Source of the DNA: Phycisphaerae bacterium
GTDB lineage: Bacteria; Planctomycetota; Phycisphaerae; Phycisphaerales; UBA1924
Direction of reading: 5' to 3'
DNA: 64,000 nt
Assembly (NCBI GenBank): GCA_016793805.1
Contig: JAEUIZ010000049.1
Location: 177,221 to 241,220 of the forward strand
Shown: positions 26,433-34,338 of the stretch, piece by piece
Layout: each line of letters starts with the position of its first letter
How positions within the stretch are numbered: position 1 is the stretch's first letter
Made by a program: the position numbers and the translations under genes
Notes under the pieces: generated by a model
The model's input: the letters and a program-made list of their open reading frames with translations, nothing else
Told to the model about the DNA's origin: nothing
Database searches by the model: none

Positions 26433-27356
26433 TCAGTCGATGGTCTGCACCCGCTTCGAGCGGTTCTTGTCGATCAGGTTGATGTTCTGCGGATTGGTGC
26501 GCCCGCCGGGGTCCGGGCTGCGGAAAAAGGTGTCGTGCACGTTGTCCTTCACCCAGTCCGCGTGCCCGTCGGTAAAGACGAAGTTTGCGCCGCGATCGGC
26601 GTGGTTGTCCACGCGGCCGTACCACCCCGCGCTGCGGGCCTGGGCGAACGTCGCCTCCGCGGTGATCGTGCCCGGCGCGGTCTCTCCGGCGCGGTACCAC
26701 GCCTTGGTGCCCACGTCCGCGCAGTCCGTCTCGTCGCCCCAGATCGGAGCGGGATTGATGATCGCCGACTCGTCGGTCTTGAGGCCCGCGATGTAGAGGT
26801 ACGAGATGTTGTAGTGGATGACGTCCTGATCCTTGCCAGGGGCCTCGGGCTTCTTCAGCACGCTGGCGCCGGGATACGCGAAGTTGCTGGTCGTGCCGGC
26901 GACATACGCGAGCCCGAACCAGCGGTCCTGTCGGTCGGCGGGGCAGGTGAGCACGCCGAAGGCATCGAGGTAGGGCTGCATGAGCGGCGTGCGGTTGCCG
27001 CCGAAGTACTGGTCGCCGCCGGGCGTGTTGCCCCCGTAGCACTTGTTCGCGCCGTCGCCGACCTGCTCGAGGCTGAAGAGCCCGGCGACCCCGCCGTAGA
27101 GACTCTGGTTGGAATAGATGTTCGCTGGTGTCACCGGGCCGGGCACGGGCATGACTGGGTACCAACTCTTGTACTCGTTGGCGTAGAGGGTCATGGACAA
27201 CCCCATCTGGCGGTTGTTCGCCAGGCACTTGGTGAGTTGAGCAGTCGCCCGCGCCTTGCCCAGCGCCGGCAGGAGGATCCCGATCAGCAGGGCGATGACG
27301 GCGATCACCACCAGCAACTCGATCAGGGTGAACGCACGGCGGAAGTGCTGCGTCAT
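26433..27356 (-). CDS. Prepilin-like protein (N-terminal cleavage/methylation domain)
   Basis: A 307-residue protein starting at ATG 27356. The short basic leader and FTLIELLVVIAVIALLIG helix fit a type IV prepilin/pseudopilin, with processing expected before the Phe and a Glu at position +5. The remainder is an extracellular domain of the planctomycete kind, with LLPALGKARATAQ after the helix and a His-Asp-Gly motif near the C-terminus (NHADRGANFVFTDGH) that is one residue longer than the usual H-X9-DG spacing. It is the first gene of the sugar ABC operon and diverges from the large dockerin gene. Confidence 0.88.
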   Translation of the reverse strand: MTQHFRRAFTLIELLVVIAVIALLIGILLPALGKARATAQLTKCLANNRQMGLSMTLYANEYKSWYPVMPVPGPVTPANIYSNQSLYGGVAGLFSLEQVGDGANKCYGGNTPGGDQYFGGNRTPLMQPYLDAFGVLTCPADRQDRWFGLAYVAGTTSNFAYPGASVLKKPEAPGKDQDVIHYNISYLYIAGLKTDESAIINPAPIWGDETDCADVGTKAWYRAGETAPGTITAEATFAQARSAGWYGRVDNHADRGANFVFTDGHADWVKDNVHDTFFRSPDPGGRTNPQNINLIDKNRSKRVQTID

Positions 27357-27697
27357 ATGGTGTCCCAGGCTCCCGGCGCTCGCGCGAGCGGCCACCGAAC
27401 GGCGGCATGGAGTGTAGCCGCTTCGCTGCGATTTCCTCCACGGCCACGCTCACGCACAGGCACCAATCGCCGGTGGAGGCCGCCGCTCTCGTACTCCGAC
27501 CTGAGGCTACACCCCTAGGTCCTCGCCCCTGTCCGTGGAGTGGGCTTGGGGTTGTGCACTGCGAGCCACCGTCCGCCGGCATCGGGGGCATACACTTGGC
27601 CCGGACCTCGCGTGCGGCCCTCTTTGTCGCCCACGCGGCAGTGAACTGGAGTTCGTGGCCCGCCATCCGGGAGCGGCGTCACGGGAGGGAGCCTTTC
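27357..27697. promoter_or_regulatory. Divergent intergenic region
   Basis: About 340 bases between the minus-strand prepilin/ABC operon and the plus-strand dockerin gene. It must contain both promoters. A ribosome binding site, GGGAGGGAG at 27683-27691, serves the plus-strand gene. I could not pick confident -35/-10 pairs. Confidence 0.4.
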
Positions 27698-29815
27698 ATG
27701 AGAATCGCGAAGTGTGTGTCTGCTGCTGCGCTCGTTGCGGCCGCCGGTCAGGTGTGCGCCCAGCCCGTCATCGACGGGATTCGGGACGATTCGTTCTACG
27801 GGACCACACCCCTGTGGGTCCAGAACCAGCCGACGGGCTTCGGCGATAACACCGCCACGATCCCCTGCGATCCCAACGCGGTGAACAACCCGGGCGGGGT
27901 CACCACGGGCGTGGAGGTTCGTATCCCGATCTCCGCCCTTGGCCCCGGCTTCAATCCCGCCACGGTCAAGGTCATGGCGTTCATCACGTCGAAGTTCGGC
28001 GACTTCCACTCCAACCAGTTCGTTCCGGGCCTGCCCGCGACGCAGTTCAACCTCGGCGAGCCGCGAGTGATTGACCTCACGACCATCGCTGGGGGAATCG
28101 GGGGCAACCAGTTTGCCACGGGCGCGATGCCGCCCGCGGGTGCGATCACGATCGACGGCACGCGCGACGCGACCTATCCCGCGATCTCGGCGGCCCAGAC
28201 CGCCCGCACCGGGTTCGGCGACGCGAATCTGGGGCAGGTCGGACTTTGCAACGGCTCGGAGGCCGACGGGCTCTTCGTCGCCGCAGATGCAACGGATCTC
28301 TTTATCACGGTGACGGGGAATCTTGAGAGCAACGGCAATCGCCTGGTGATCTTCATCGACTCGGTCGCGGGCGACGGGCAGAACCAGTTGGTCAGCACCA
28401 ACCCCACCACGACCGCGGCCGGCGCGCTCGCCCGCATGAGCGACGATCCGAATACGGTCCCTGTCGAGGGCATGAAGTTTGACGCCGGGTTCAGCCCGGA
28501 TCGCGTGCTGTTTGCCAGCCTCGAGGACCCGGGCTCGGGCCTGACGCTCTACGTGGACTGGGCCGAACTGCCCGCGGCGGGCGGGGGCAACTCCTGGTTC
28601 GTCGGCACCGGCACCGCGGGCGGCGGGGGCGTGCTCTTGGCGGGCGATCCCGGCGCACCCGCCATCGCCTGCGACGTGAGCAACTCCAACATCGCCGGCG
28701 TGCCCGGATTCTGCCCGCCCCCCACCGGCAACCCCGACATCGCCAACGGCTCCGAGATCGACGGAATCTACCTGAAGATCGCCAATGGCAGGCTCTTCGG
28801 CCTGGTCACCGGGAACATCCAGTCCAACTACAACAAGATCAGCCTCTTCTTCGATGTCGCGCCCGGCGGGCAGAACCGCCTCCGCGGCGATAACCCCAAC
28901 GTCGACTTCAACGGGCTCAATCGCATGGGCGATGACGGCACGGGCAACGGGCTGACCTTTGACGCCGGCTTCGAGGCCGACTACTTTGTCAGCCTGACCA
29001 CCGGGCTCAACGGCCTCACGCCCACCATCTTCGCCAACTCGGCCGTGCTCCGCACCGATGGCAAGATCGTCAACGGCAACGGGTTCGCCCTCGATTACAG
29101 CAGTTACGACGGCGGCGACAAGCCCGCCCAGGCGCCCGAGGTCGATTTCAACGGCCCGCTCCTCCAGCCCCAGACCGGGTTCGTCGCCAATCCCGAGTGC
29201 AACTACGCCCCGCGACTCGCGTCCGCCGAACTCCAGGCCAACCCCACGGCGCCCTCCGCCACCGGCCTCGGGGGCAAGAGCGTCCACTGGCTCAACAACT
29301 CCAATCTCGGGGGCGTCAGCGGCGTCGATGTCAACGACCCGATGGCCACCGGCTCCGTCGCCGGAGCGCCCACCGTCACCACCGGATGGGAGTTCTCCAT
29401 CGACCTCGTCGAACTCGGCGTCCCCGGCGGCAACCCCAACGCCACCATCAAGGTCGCCGGCTTCCTCAGCAACGGGGGGTACGACTTCCTCTCCAATCAG
29501 GTCATCGGTGGCATCCCGAACACGCCCGGCCGCGCCTACGCCGTCAACGTCGGCGAGCCCCGTGTCGTGGATTTCAACGCGCTCGCTGGCGACCAGTTCG
29601 TGACGCTCGCGCCAGGCCCGGCGTGCTACGCCAACTGCGATGGCTCCACCGCCACCCCGTTCCTCAACGTCAACGACTTCATCTGCTTCCTCAACAAGTT
29701 CGGGACCGGCGACCCGTATGCCAACTGCGACGGGTCTACGACCGTCCCGCTCCTCAACGTCAACGACTTCGTCTGCTTCCTCAACCGTTTCGGCGTCGGC
29801 TGCTCCGCGCCATAA
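27698..29815 (+). CDS. Large secreted protein with repeated beta domains and GC-type dockerin repeats
   Basis: A 705-residue exported protein. ATG 27698 follows a strong ribosome binding site, and a signal peptide covers about residues 1-23 (ending VCAQP). At least two units begin with IDGxRD and a GFGDN/GFGDAN motif, reminiscent of CBM9-like carbohydrate-binding domains. Several segments end in a LGEPRVID- or VNVGEPRVVD-like strand. The C-terminus has two dockerin-type repeats (CYANCDGST, then LNVNDFICF; again at the end), finishing GVGCSAP. It is clearly related in its C-terminus to the protein at 21556. A role in carbohydrate binding or attachment outside the cell fits the neighbouring sugar transporter, but is inferred. 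Confidence 0.82.
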   Translation: MRIAKCVSAAALVAAAGQVCAQPVIDGIRDDSFYGTTPLWVQNQPTGFGDNTATIPCDPNAVNNPGGVTTGVEVRIPISALGPGFNPATVKVMAFITSKFGDFHSNQFVPGLPATQFNLGEPRVIDLTTIAGGIGGNQFATGAMPPAGAITIDGTRDATYPAISAAQTARTGFGDANLGQVGLCNGSEADGLFVAADATDLFITVTGNLESNGNRLVIFIDSVAGDGQNQLVSTNPTTTAAGALARMSDDPNTVPVEGMKFDAGFSPDRVLFASLEDPGSGLTLYVDWAELPAAGGGNSWFVGTGTAGGGGVLLAGDPGAPAIACDVSNSNIAGVPGFCPPPTGNPDIANGSEIDGIYLKIANGRLFGLVTGNIQSNYNKISLFFDVAPGGQNRLRGDNPNVDFNGLNRMGDDGTGNGLTFDAGFEADYFVSLTTGLNGLTPTIFANSAVLRTDGKIVNGNGFALDYSSYDGGDKPAQAPEVDFNGPLLQPQTGFVANPECNYAPRLASAELQANPTAPSATGLGGKSVHWLNNSNLGGVSGVDVNDPMATGSVAGAPTVTTGWEFSIDLVELGVPGGNPNATIKVAGFLSNGGYDFLSNQVIGGIPNTPGRAYAVNVGEPRVVDFNALAGDQFVTLAPGPACYANCDGSTATPFLNVNDFICFLNKFGTGDPYANCDGSTTVPLLNVNDFVCFLNRFGVGCSAP

Positions 29816-29871
29816 GCCCTCGCCCAGCATTCATCCACGCCGCGCTCGCGACTTGGCCTCGCTCGTGACGG

Positions 29872-29900
29872 ACCCAGGGACCCTTGTTCCTGGGTTCTTT
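29872..29900 (+). terminator. Candidate terminator after the large dockerin gene
   Basis: ACCCAGG at 29872-29878 pairs with CCTGGGT at 29889-29895 around a 10-base loop, followed by TCTTTCGTT. The stem is seven pairs and the T-tract is short. It is placed between the dockerin gene and the esterase. Confidence 0.5.
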
Positions 29901-29946
29901 CGTTCCACGCGGGCCTTGCGTGAAGTCGTCCGCCTACGGTTTCGCC

Positions 29947-31248
29947 ATGATGGTCAAGTTCTGCCTCGCCGTGCTCGCGTTCGCATTCACAGCCGCCGGC
30001 GCGCAACCGCCCGAACAGCCCCCGCCGCGCCCCCTCATCCTCGTCGTCGAGGACAAGGCAGGCCTCGCCAACGCGATCTCACCGATCTATCTCGCATCGA
30101 ACGTCAACGGGTGGAATCCTGCCGACAAGGCGCAGTGCCTCGCCGGCCGCTCGGATCTCCGCTGGCAGATCGTCTTGCCGCTCGTCAGACACGATCCGCC
30201 GATGCAGTTCAAGTTCACGCGCGGCACGTGGGAGACCGTCGAGGTGGCCGCGGACTTGACCGACCTCGTCAACCGCCGGCTGCCCGAGATCGACGAGTCG
30301 GGGCTCAAGCCCGGCGAGCCGGTCGTGCTCGAGTTTGTTGTCGAAGCGTGGGCCGATCAACGCCCGGAGGCGATCGCCAAGAAGGCCGCGGACCCTTACC
30401 GAACCGTCGCCGCTCGCGGAGGGATCCGCCGGCTCGAGGTCGTCGGCGGCGGCACGCCCGGCAGGGCCCGCGACCTCCTCGTCTGGCTTCCGCCGGGCTA
30501 CGACCACCGTGCCAGCGCCGACCGCCGATACCCCGTGCTCTACATGCAGGACGGGCAGAACCTCTTCGAGCAACTCCCTGGCGTGCCCGGCGAATGGCGC
30601 GTCGATGAGACCGCGTACGACATGATGGCCACCGGCAAGGCCGAGCCCTGCATCATCGTCGGAATCCCCCACGCCGGCGCGGGCCGCATCGCCGAGTACA
30701 ACCCTCCGGGCGGCCTGCCCGGCTTCGACGCCCGCGGCGAGGCGTACGTCCAGTTTCTCCTGACCGAAGTCAAGCCCCGTGTTGAGCGGTCGTTCCGCGT
30801 CAAACCCGGCCCGGAAAGCACAGCCATCGGCGGCTCCTCCATGGGCGCCCTTATCGCCCTCTACGCATCCACACGCCATCCTGATGTCTTTGGAAAGGCC
30901 CTCCTCGAAAGCCCGACGCTCGCGCGCGGATCGTGGCAAGCGCTCCCTTCTCTCCTCGACGGCGCCACCACGCTCCCTCGGCGCGTCTACGTCGGCATGG
31001 GTGGCAAGGAAACCCCTGACGCCTCCGCGAACGAACGGCTCACGGCGTCGGCAACGCAACTCGACTCGCTGCTGGGCTCGCGCGGCGTCTCGGATCGCAA
31101 ACTGGTCATCGCACCCGACGCGGCGCACGACGAGCCCGCGTGGGCCGCTCGCTTTCCTGATGCCCTGGCCTTTCTCTTCCCCGCCGATCCCAACGCCCCC
31201 CTTCCACCCATTGCGCCCAGCAAGTCCGCGCCAATGCAGGCGAAGTGA
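29947..31248 (+). CDS. Secreted esterase D-family hydrolase with N-terminal starch-binding-like domain
   Basis: A 433-residue alpha/beta hydrolase with a signal peptide (about residues 1-19, ending AGAQP). Residues about 25-130 resemble a CBM20/48-like domain (LASNVNGWNPAD). The hydrolase part has RDLLVWLPPGYD and VLYMQDGQNLFE. The nucleophile serine is in GGSSMGA, and the catalytic histidine is likely in APDAAHDEPAWAARF. It resembles enterochelin-esterase/EsteraseD proteins; the substrate is unknown. ATG 29950 is an equal start option. Its stop overlaps the amylase GTG in GTGA, so the two are coupled and may degrade an esterified polysaccharide together. Confidence 0.85.
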   Translation: MMVKFCLAVLAFAFTAAGAQPPEQPPPRPLILVVEDKAGLANAISPIYLASNVNGWNPADKAQCLAGRSDLRWQIVLPLVRHDPPMQFKFTRGTWETVEVAADLTDLVNRRLPEIDESGLKPGEPVVLEFVVEAWADQRPEAIAKKAADPYRTVAARGGIRRLEVVGGGTPGRARDLLVWLPPGYDHRASADRRYPVLYMQDGQNLFEQLPGVPGEWRVDETAYDMMATGKAEPCIIVGIPHAGAGRIAEYNPPGGLPGFDARGEAYVQFLLTEVKPRVERSFRVKPGPESTAIGGSSMGALIALYASTRHPDVFGKALLESPTLARGSWQALPSLLDGATTLPRRVYVGMGGKETPDASANERLTASATQLDSLLGSRGVSDRKLVIAPDAAHDEPAWAARFPDALAFLFPADPNAPLPPIAPSKSAPMQAK

Positions 31249-32795
31249 CCCCGATGCGGCGCCGGTCGATCATCGCGGTGGCCGTTGCGACGCATGCGAG
31301 TCTCGCCTCGGCGCAGGTCGTCGATCGGCCCATCGCCGACGACGTTTGGTACTCCATCATGCCCATCGCCTGGCGTGACTCCGACGGCGATCCGTACCGC
31401 GACGGCGACCTCGGCGGACTCATCGACTCCCTCCCCTACCTCGAAGGCCTCGGCATCACCGGCATCTGGCTCACGCCCATCTTCCCTTCCCCCGCGTACC
31501 ACGGGTACCAGCACGCCGAGGCCGATCGAATCAACCCGAGGTTCGGCGATGCCGAGCGATTCCGCGAGTTCGTCCTCGCCGCCCACGCCCGAGGCATCAA
31601 GGTTCTCATCGACTTCGTCGCCTATGGCATCAATCGCGACAGCGACATCGCCCGTGCCGCGATTGCTGACCCAGCCGGCTCGCGCCGCGGGTGGATCTCC
31701 TTCGATTCGCGCCGCGGAGAGGCGATCGGTTACGCCTTCAAGACATGGACCGGCGAGACGGTCGGTTTCGTGAACTGGGATCTCCGCAACCCCGCGGCCG
31801 CGGATCGAGTCCGCGAGTGGGCGATTCTCTGGCTCGATCCCAACCGCGACGGCGATCTTGCCGACGGCGTGGACGGCTATCGACTCGACCACGTATGGCG
31901 ACGCTACAACAAAGGCCCCGACGGCCTGGGGTACCACCTCGTCGAGTTCTGGGAGCCCTGGGCGAGAGCGCTCCGCGGCGCTCGCCCGGGCGTGCTTCTT
32001 GTCGCCGAGCAAGCCCAGTGGGAGACCACAGGCGCCACGCTACTGACGCCGGACGGCTTCGACGCGACCTTCGCCAAGCCGCTCCAGGCCGCGATCCGCG
32101 AGTCGCTCGGCTCCGGCGATGCGACGCCGATCCGTGATGCGCTGGCCGCGGCCCTGGCCGAACTTCCGACTGGCAAGACATACCTTGCCACGATTGGCGA
32201 TCACGACGTGGACCGCATCGCGTCCGTCGTCGGGGGCGACGCTCGCGACGCGGAGTTGGCAGCCGCGATCCTGCTGTCCCTCCCGTTCCCGCCGTGCGTC
32301 TACATGGGCGATGAGGTTGGAATGCTGGGAGTCAAGGGCGACTATGGGAGCGACGCCAACGACATTCCCCGCCGCGAGCCGTTCAAGTGGAACGCTGCCG
32401 CGAGCCCGCCCATGTCCGACTACGCGCGCCGCCACGCGGCCTCGTACGACGCCCGCTTCTCGCGCGACCACGACGGCCGAAGCGTGGAAGAGCAGGTTGG
32501 CAAGACTGACTCATTGCTGGAAGTGCATCGCCGCCTGATCGCGCTTCGGCGGTCATCGCCCGCGCTCCGCCGAGGGTCGTGCAGGATTCTCCTCGGCCCG
32601 CCGCCGGGCGTGCTCATGATCGAACGTGCGACGCCCGACGAGCGGCTCGTCGTCGTCCTGAATCTCTCTCGTCACGCCGCGACGATCCCGCTCCCAGACG
32701 CCGGGTCGGCCCACGATGCGATCTCTCGCGAGGTCGTCGGGGGCTCGTGCATCGTTTCCGCCCGCGGCTACCGCATGATCCGCCTCTCTCCTTGA
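31245..32795 (+). CDS. Alpha-amylase family glycoside hydrolase (GH13), secreted
   Basis: A 516-residue enzyme acting on alpha-glucans. After a short signal peptide (ATHASLASAQ) comes the (beta/alpha)8 barrel. GIWLTPIFPSPAYHGYQ marks the first strands, DGYRLDHVW carries the catalytic nucleophile Asp, LLVAEQAQW the acid/base Glu, and IGDHDVDRIAS the third Asp. A C-terminal beta domain begins around PALRRGSCRILL. The start is GTG 31245 (overlapping the esterase stop) or ATG 31254, three codons on. It likely acts outside the cytoplasmic membrane. Confidence 0.93.
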   Translation: MTPMRRRSIIAVAVATHASLASAQVVDRPIADDVWYSIMPIAWRDSDGDPYRDGDLGGLIDSLPYLEGLGITGIWLTPIFPSPAYHGYQHAEADRINPRFGDAERFREFVLAAHARGIKVLIDFVAYGINRDSDIARAAIADPAGSRRGWISFDSRRGEAIGYAFKTWTGETVGFVNWDLRNPAAADRVREWAILWLDPNRDGDLADGVDGYRLDHVWRRYNKGPDGLGYHLVEFWEPWARALRGARPGVLLVAEQAQWETTGATLLTPDGFDATFAKPLQAAIRESLGSGDATPIRDALAAALAELPTGKTYLATIGDHDVDRIASVVGGDARDAELAAAILLSLPFPPCVYMGDEVGMLGVKGDYGSDANDIPRREPFKWNAAASPPMSDYARRHAASYDARFSRDHDGRSVEEQVGKTDSLLEVHRRLIALRRSSPALRRGSCRILLGPPPGVLMIERATPDERLVVVLNLSRHAATIPLPDAGSAHDAISREVVGGSCIVSARGYRMIRLSP

Positions 32796-32807
32796 TCGGA
32801 GCCGCGC

Positions 32808-33569
32808 GTGCGCCTCGTCGCCTGGAACCTGATGCACGGCGGCAACGCCCGGCGGATGCCCGAGATCGCCCTGAGCCTCCTTGACCTCAAGCCCGACCTT
32901 GCCGTGCTCTCCGAGTTTCGGCCCGCCGCGGGCGGCCAGATCGCCGGCGTGCTGGCGGACCACGGCCTCGTCCACCACATCCACAATGACCCGCCGCGCG
33001 GGGTCAACGGCCTCCTGATCGCCTCGCGAGAGCCCTTGCGCGAGATCCCAACTTCGGTCCCCCTCGGCGTCGGAAGCAACCGCCGCGCCGAGCGACGCCT
33101 TCTCGAAGTCGAGACGCCCTCGCTCGTGGTGGTCGCCGTACACGTGCCGCCCGACGCATGGCGAGAGAGCCACACCGACACGTCCGCTCGAGAACGGGTG
33201 CTCGCCCGACTCCTCAAGATTGCTCGCGACCGCCGCGAGCAACCCTGCGCGCTCATCGGCGACTTCAACGCCGCCCGTGCCGACGCCGGCGGCGACTCGC
33301 CCACGCCCACGGGCGCCACCGCGCTGGGCCAGCTCGCCACGATGGGCTTTGTTGACGCGTGGCGCACGCACAATCCGGGTGTCTCCGAGCCGACGTGGGT
33401 TGGGCCCGACGGCCATGGCGTGCGCATCGACCACGCCTACCTCTCGTCCAGCCTCGCACGGCGCCTTGCCGCGTGCCAGTTCAGCCACGCACCGCGCCTG
33501 TCCGGACACTCCGACCATTCCATTCTCGTCGTCGATCTGCGGCACTCGCAGACGGCGCAAAGCACTTGA
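32808..33569 (+). CDS. Endonuclease/exonuclease/phosphatase family protein
   Basis: A 253-residue EEP-fold metallohydrolase. The family's signature positions are present: VAWNLMHGG at the start, LIGDFNAARA (Asp/Asn), IDHAYLSS and SGHSDHSILVVDL (Asp/His). The start is GTG 32808, 12 bases after the amylase stop, so it probably ends the esterase-amylase operon. Members cleave nucleic acid or phospho- and phosphodiester bonds; the substrate cannot be told. No signal peptide is seen. Confidence 0.9.
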   Translation: MRLVAWNLMHGGNARRMPEIALSLLDLKPDLAVLSEFRPAAGGQIAGVLADHGLVHHIHNDPPRGVNGLLIASREPLREIPTSVPLGVGSNRRAERRLLEVETPSLVVVAVHVPPDAWRESHTDTSARERVLARLLKIARDRREQPCALIGDFNAARADAGGDSPTPTGATALGQLATMGFVDAWRTHNPGVSEPTWVGPDGHGVRIDHAYLSSSLARRLAACQFSHAPRLSGHSDHSILVVDLRHSQTAQST

Positions 33570-33763
33570 TGACAGTCAGTTGCGCGTTGGCGGCCGCACG
33601 ATCGTCAGCGCCGAGCGCCCGGGCGCCGATCGACTCCCATGCTCGCTTCGAAGCGTCAGGGAACCACCGCATCGCACGTTCCGTGGTCGGGTGTAGCCTG
33701 GAGCGGCATCGCGTGGTGGTGCGGAAAAACACGCGAAAACACCGATATTCCGGCTGGCTGGAC

Positions 33764-33792
33764 TTGCTTGTACGCGTGGAGCGCGTTACAAC
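33764..33792 (+). promoter_or_regulatory. Possible sigma-70 promoter for the HU gene
   Basis: TTGCTT at 33764-33769 and TACAAC at 33787-33792 are separated by 17 bases, upstream of the HU gene. The hexamers are imperfect (three and four matches), so this is a weak call supported by position. Confidence 0.3.
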
Positions 33793-33850
33793 TGGCCCAG
33801 AAAGAGGCGGGAAAGGACCCCCGCCATGAACCGTCACTGTGGAGAAAGCA

Positions 33851-34228
33851 ATGGCGAAGAAGACGAGCAAGACCGCGAAGAAGCCCGCCCCCAAGCCCAG
33901 CAAGCTCAGCCCGGCGGGCAAGCAGCGCACCAAGAGTGAGGTGTACCGTATCATCGCCGAGCACACCGGCCTCGCCCGCAAAGACGTCGTCGGAGTGTTC
34001 GACACCATGGCGAAGGTCATGTCCGTCGATCTGGCCAAGCCCTCGCCCGACAAGCCCAAGATCTTTGTCGTGCCGGGCCTGATGAAGGTCACCGCCCGCT
34101 ACAAGCCCGCCGTCCCGGCGCGCAAGGGCATCGACCCCTTCACCAAGCAGGAGAAGATGTTCAAGGCCAAGCCCGCGTCCACGGCCCTCAAGATCCGCCC
34201 GCTCAAGGCCCTCAAGGCCATGGTCTGA
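33851..34228 (+). CDS. HU family DNA-binding protein with basic N-terminal tail
   Basis: A nucleoid-associated protein of 125 residues, longer than the usual 90. Residues 1-28 are Lys/Pro/Ala-rich, and the HU core follows (KSEVYRIIAEHTGLARKDVVGVF). The DNA-binding arm motif appears as KGIDPFTKQEKMFK, then LKIRPLKALK. ATG 33851 is preceded by GGAGAAAG and is preferred over the in-frame GTG at 33839. The gene is alone on its transcript, with a candidate promoter upstream and a strong terminator 27 bases after the stop. It could be a dimeric nucleoid protein with an extra tail for DNA compaction. Confidence 0.9.
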   Translation: MAKKTSKTAKKPAPKPSKLSPAGKQRTKSEVYRIIAEHTGLARKDVVGVFDTMAKVMSVDLAKPSPDKPKIFVVPGLMKVTARYKPAVPARKGIDPFTKQEKMFKAKPASTALKIRPLKALKAMV

Positions 34229-34254
34229 TCTCGACGGCACCAGATGTCATCAAC

Positions 34255-34292
34255 GCACGCCCTCGGGTTCGCCCGCGGGCGTGCTGTTTTTT
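34255..34292 (+). terminator. Strong rho-independent terminator after HU
   Basis: GCACGCCC (34255-34262) pairs with GGGCGTGC (34277-34284). Inside, CGGG pairs with CCCG around a TTCG tetraloop, with a T/C mismatch between the two stems. A six-T tract follows at 34287-34292. This is the clearest intrinsic terminator in the window. Confidence 0.9.
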
Positions 34293-34338
34293 CGTCCTGC
34301 GCAACGTGGCACGCGCCGGCGGGCGCACGGGCCGTTTC

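Noticed and set aside
24421..27666. 1081-codon minus-strand ORF
   Set aside because: It is a frame-shadow of the sugar ABC operon and prepilin-like gene; the translation is Arg/His-rich and low complexity, and the real genes are in other frames.
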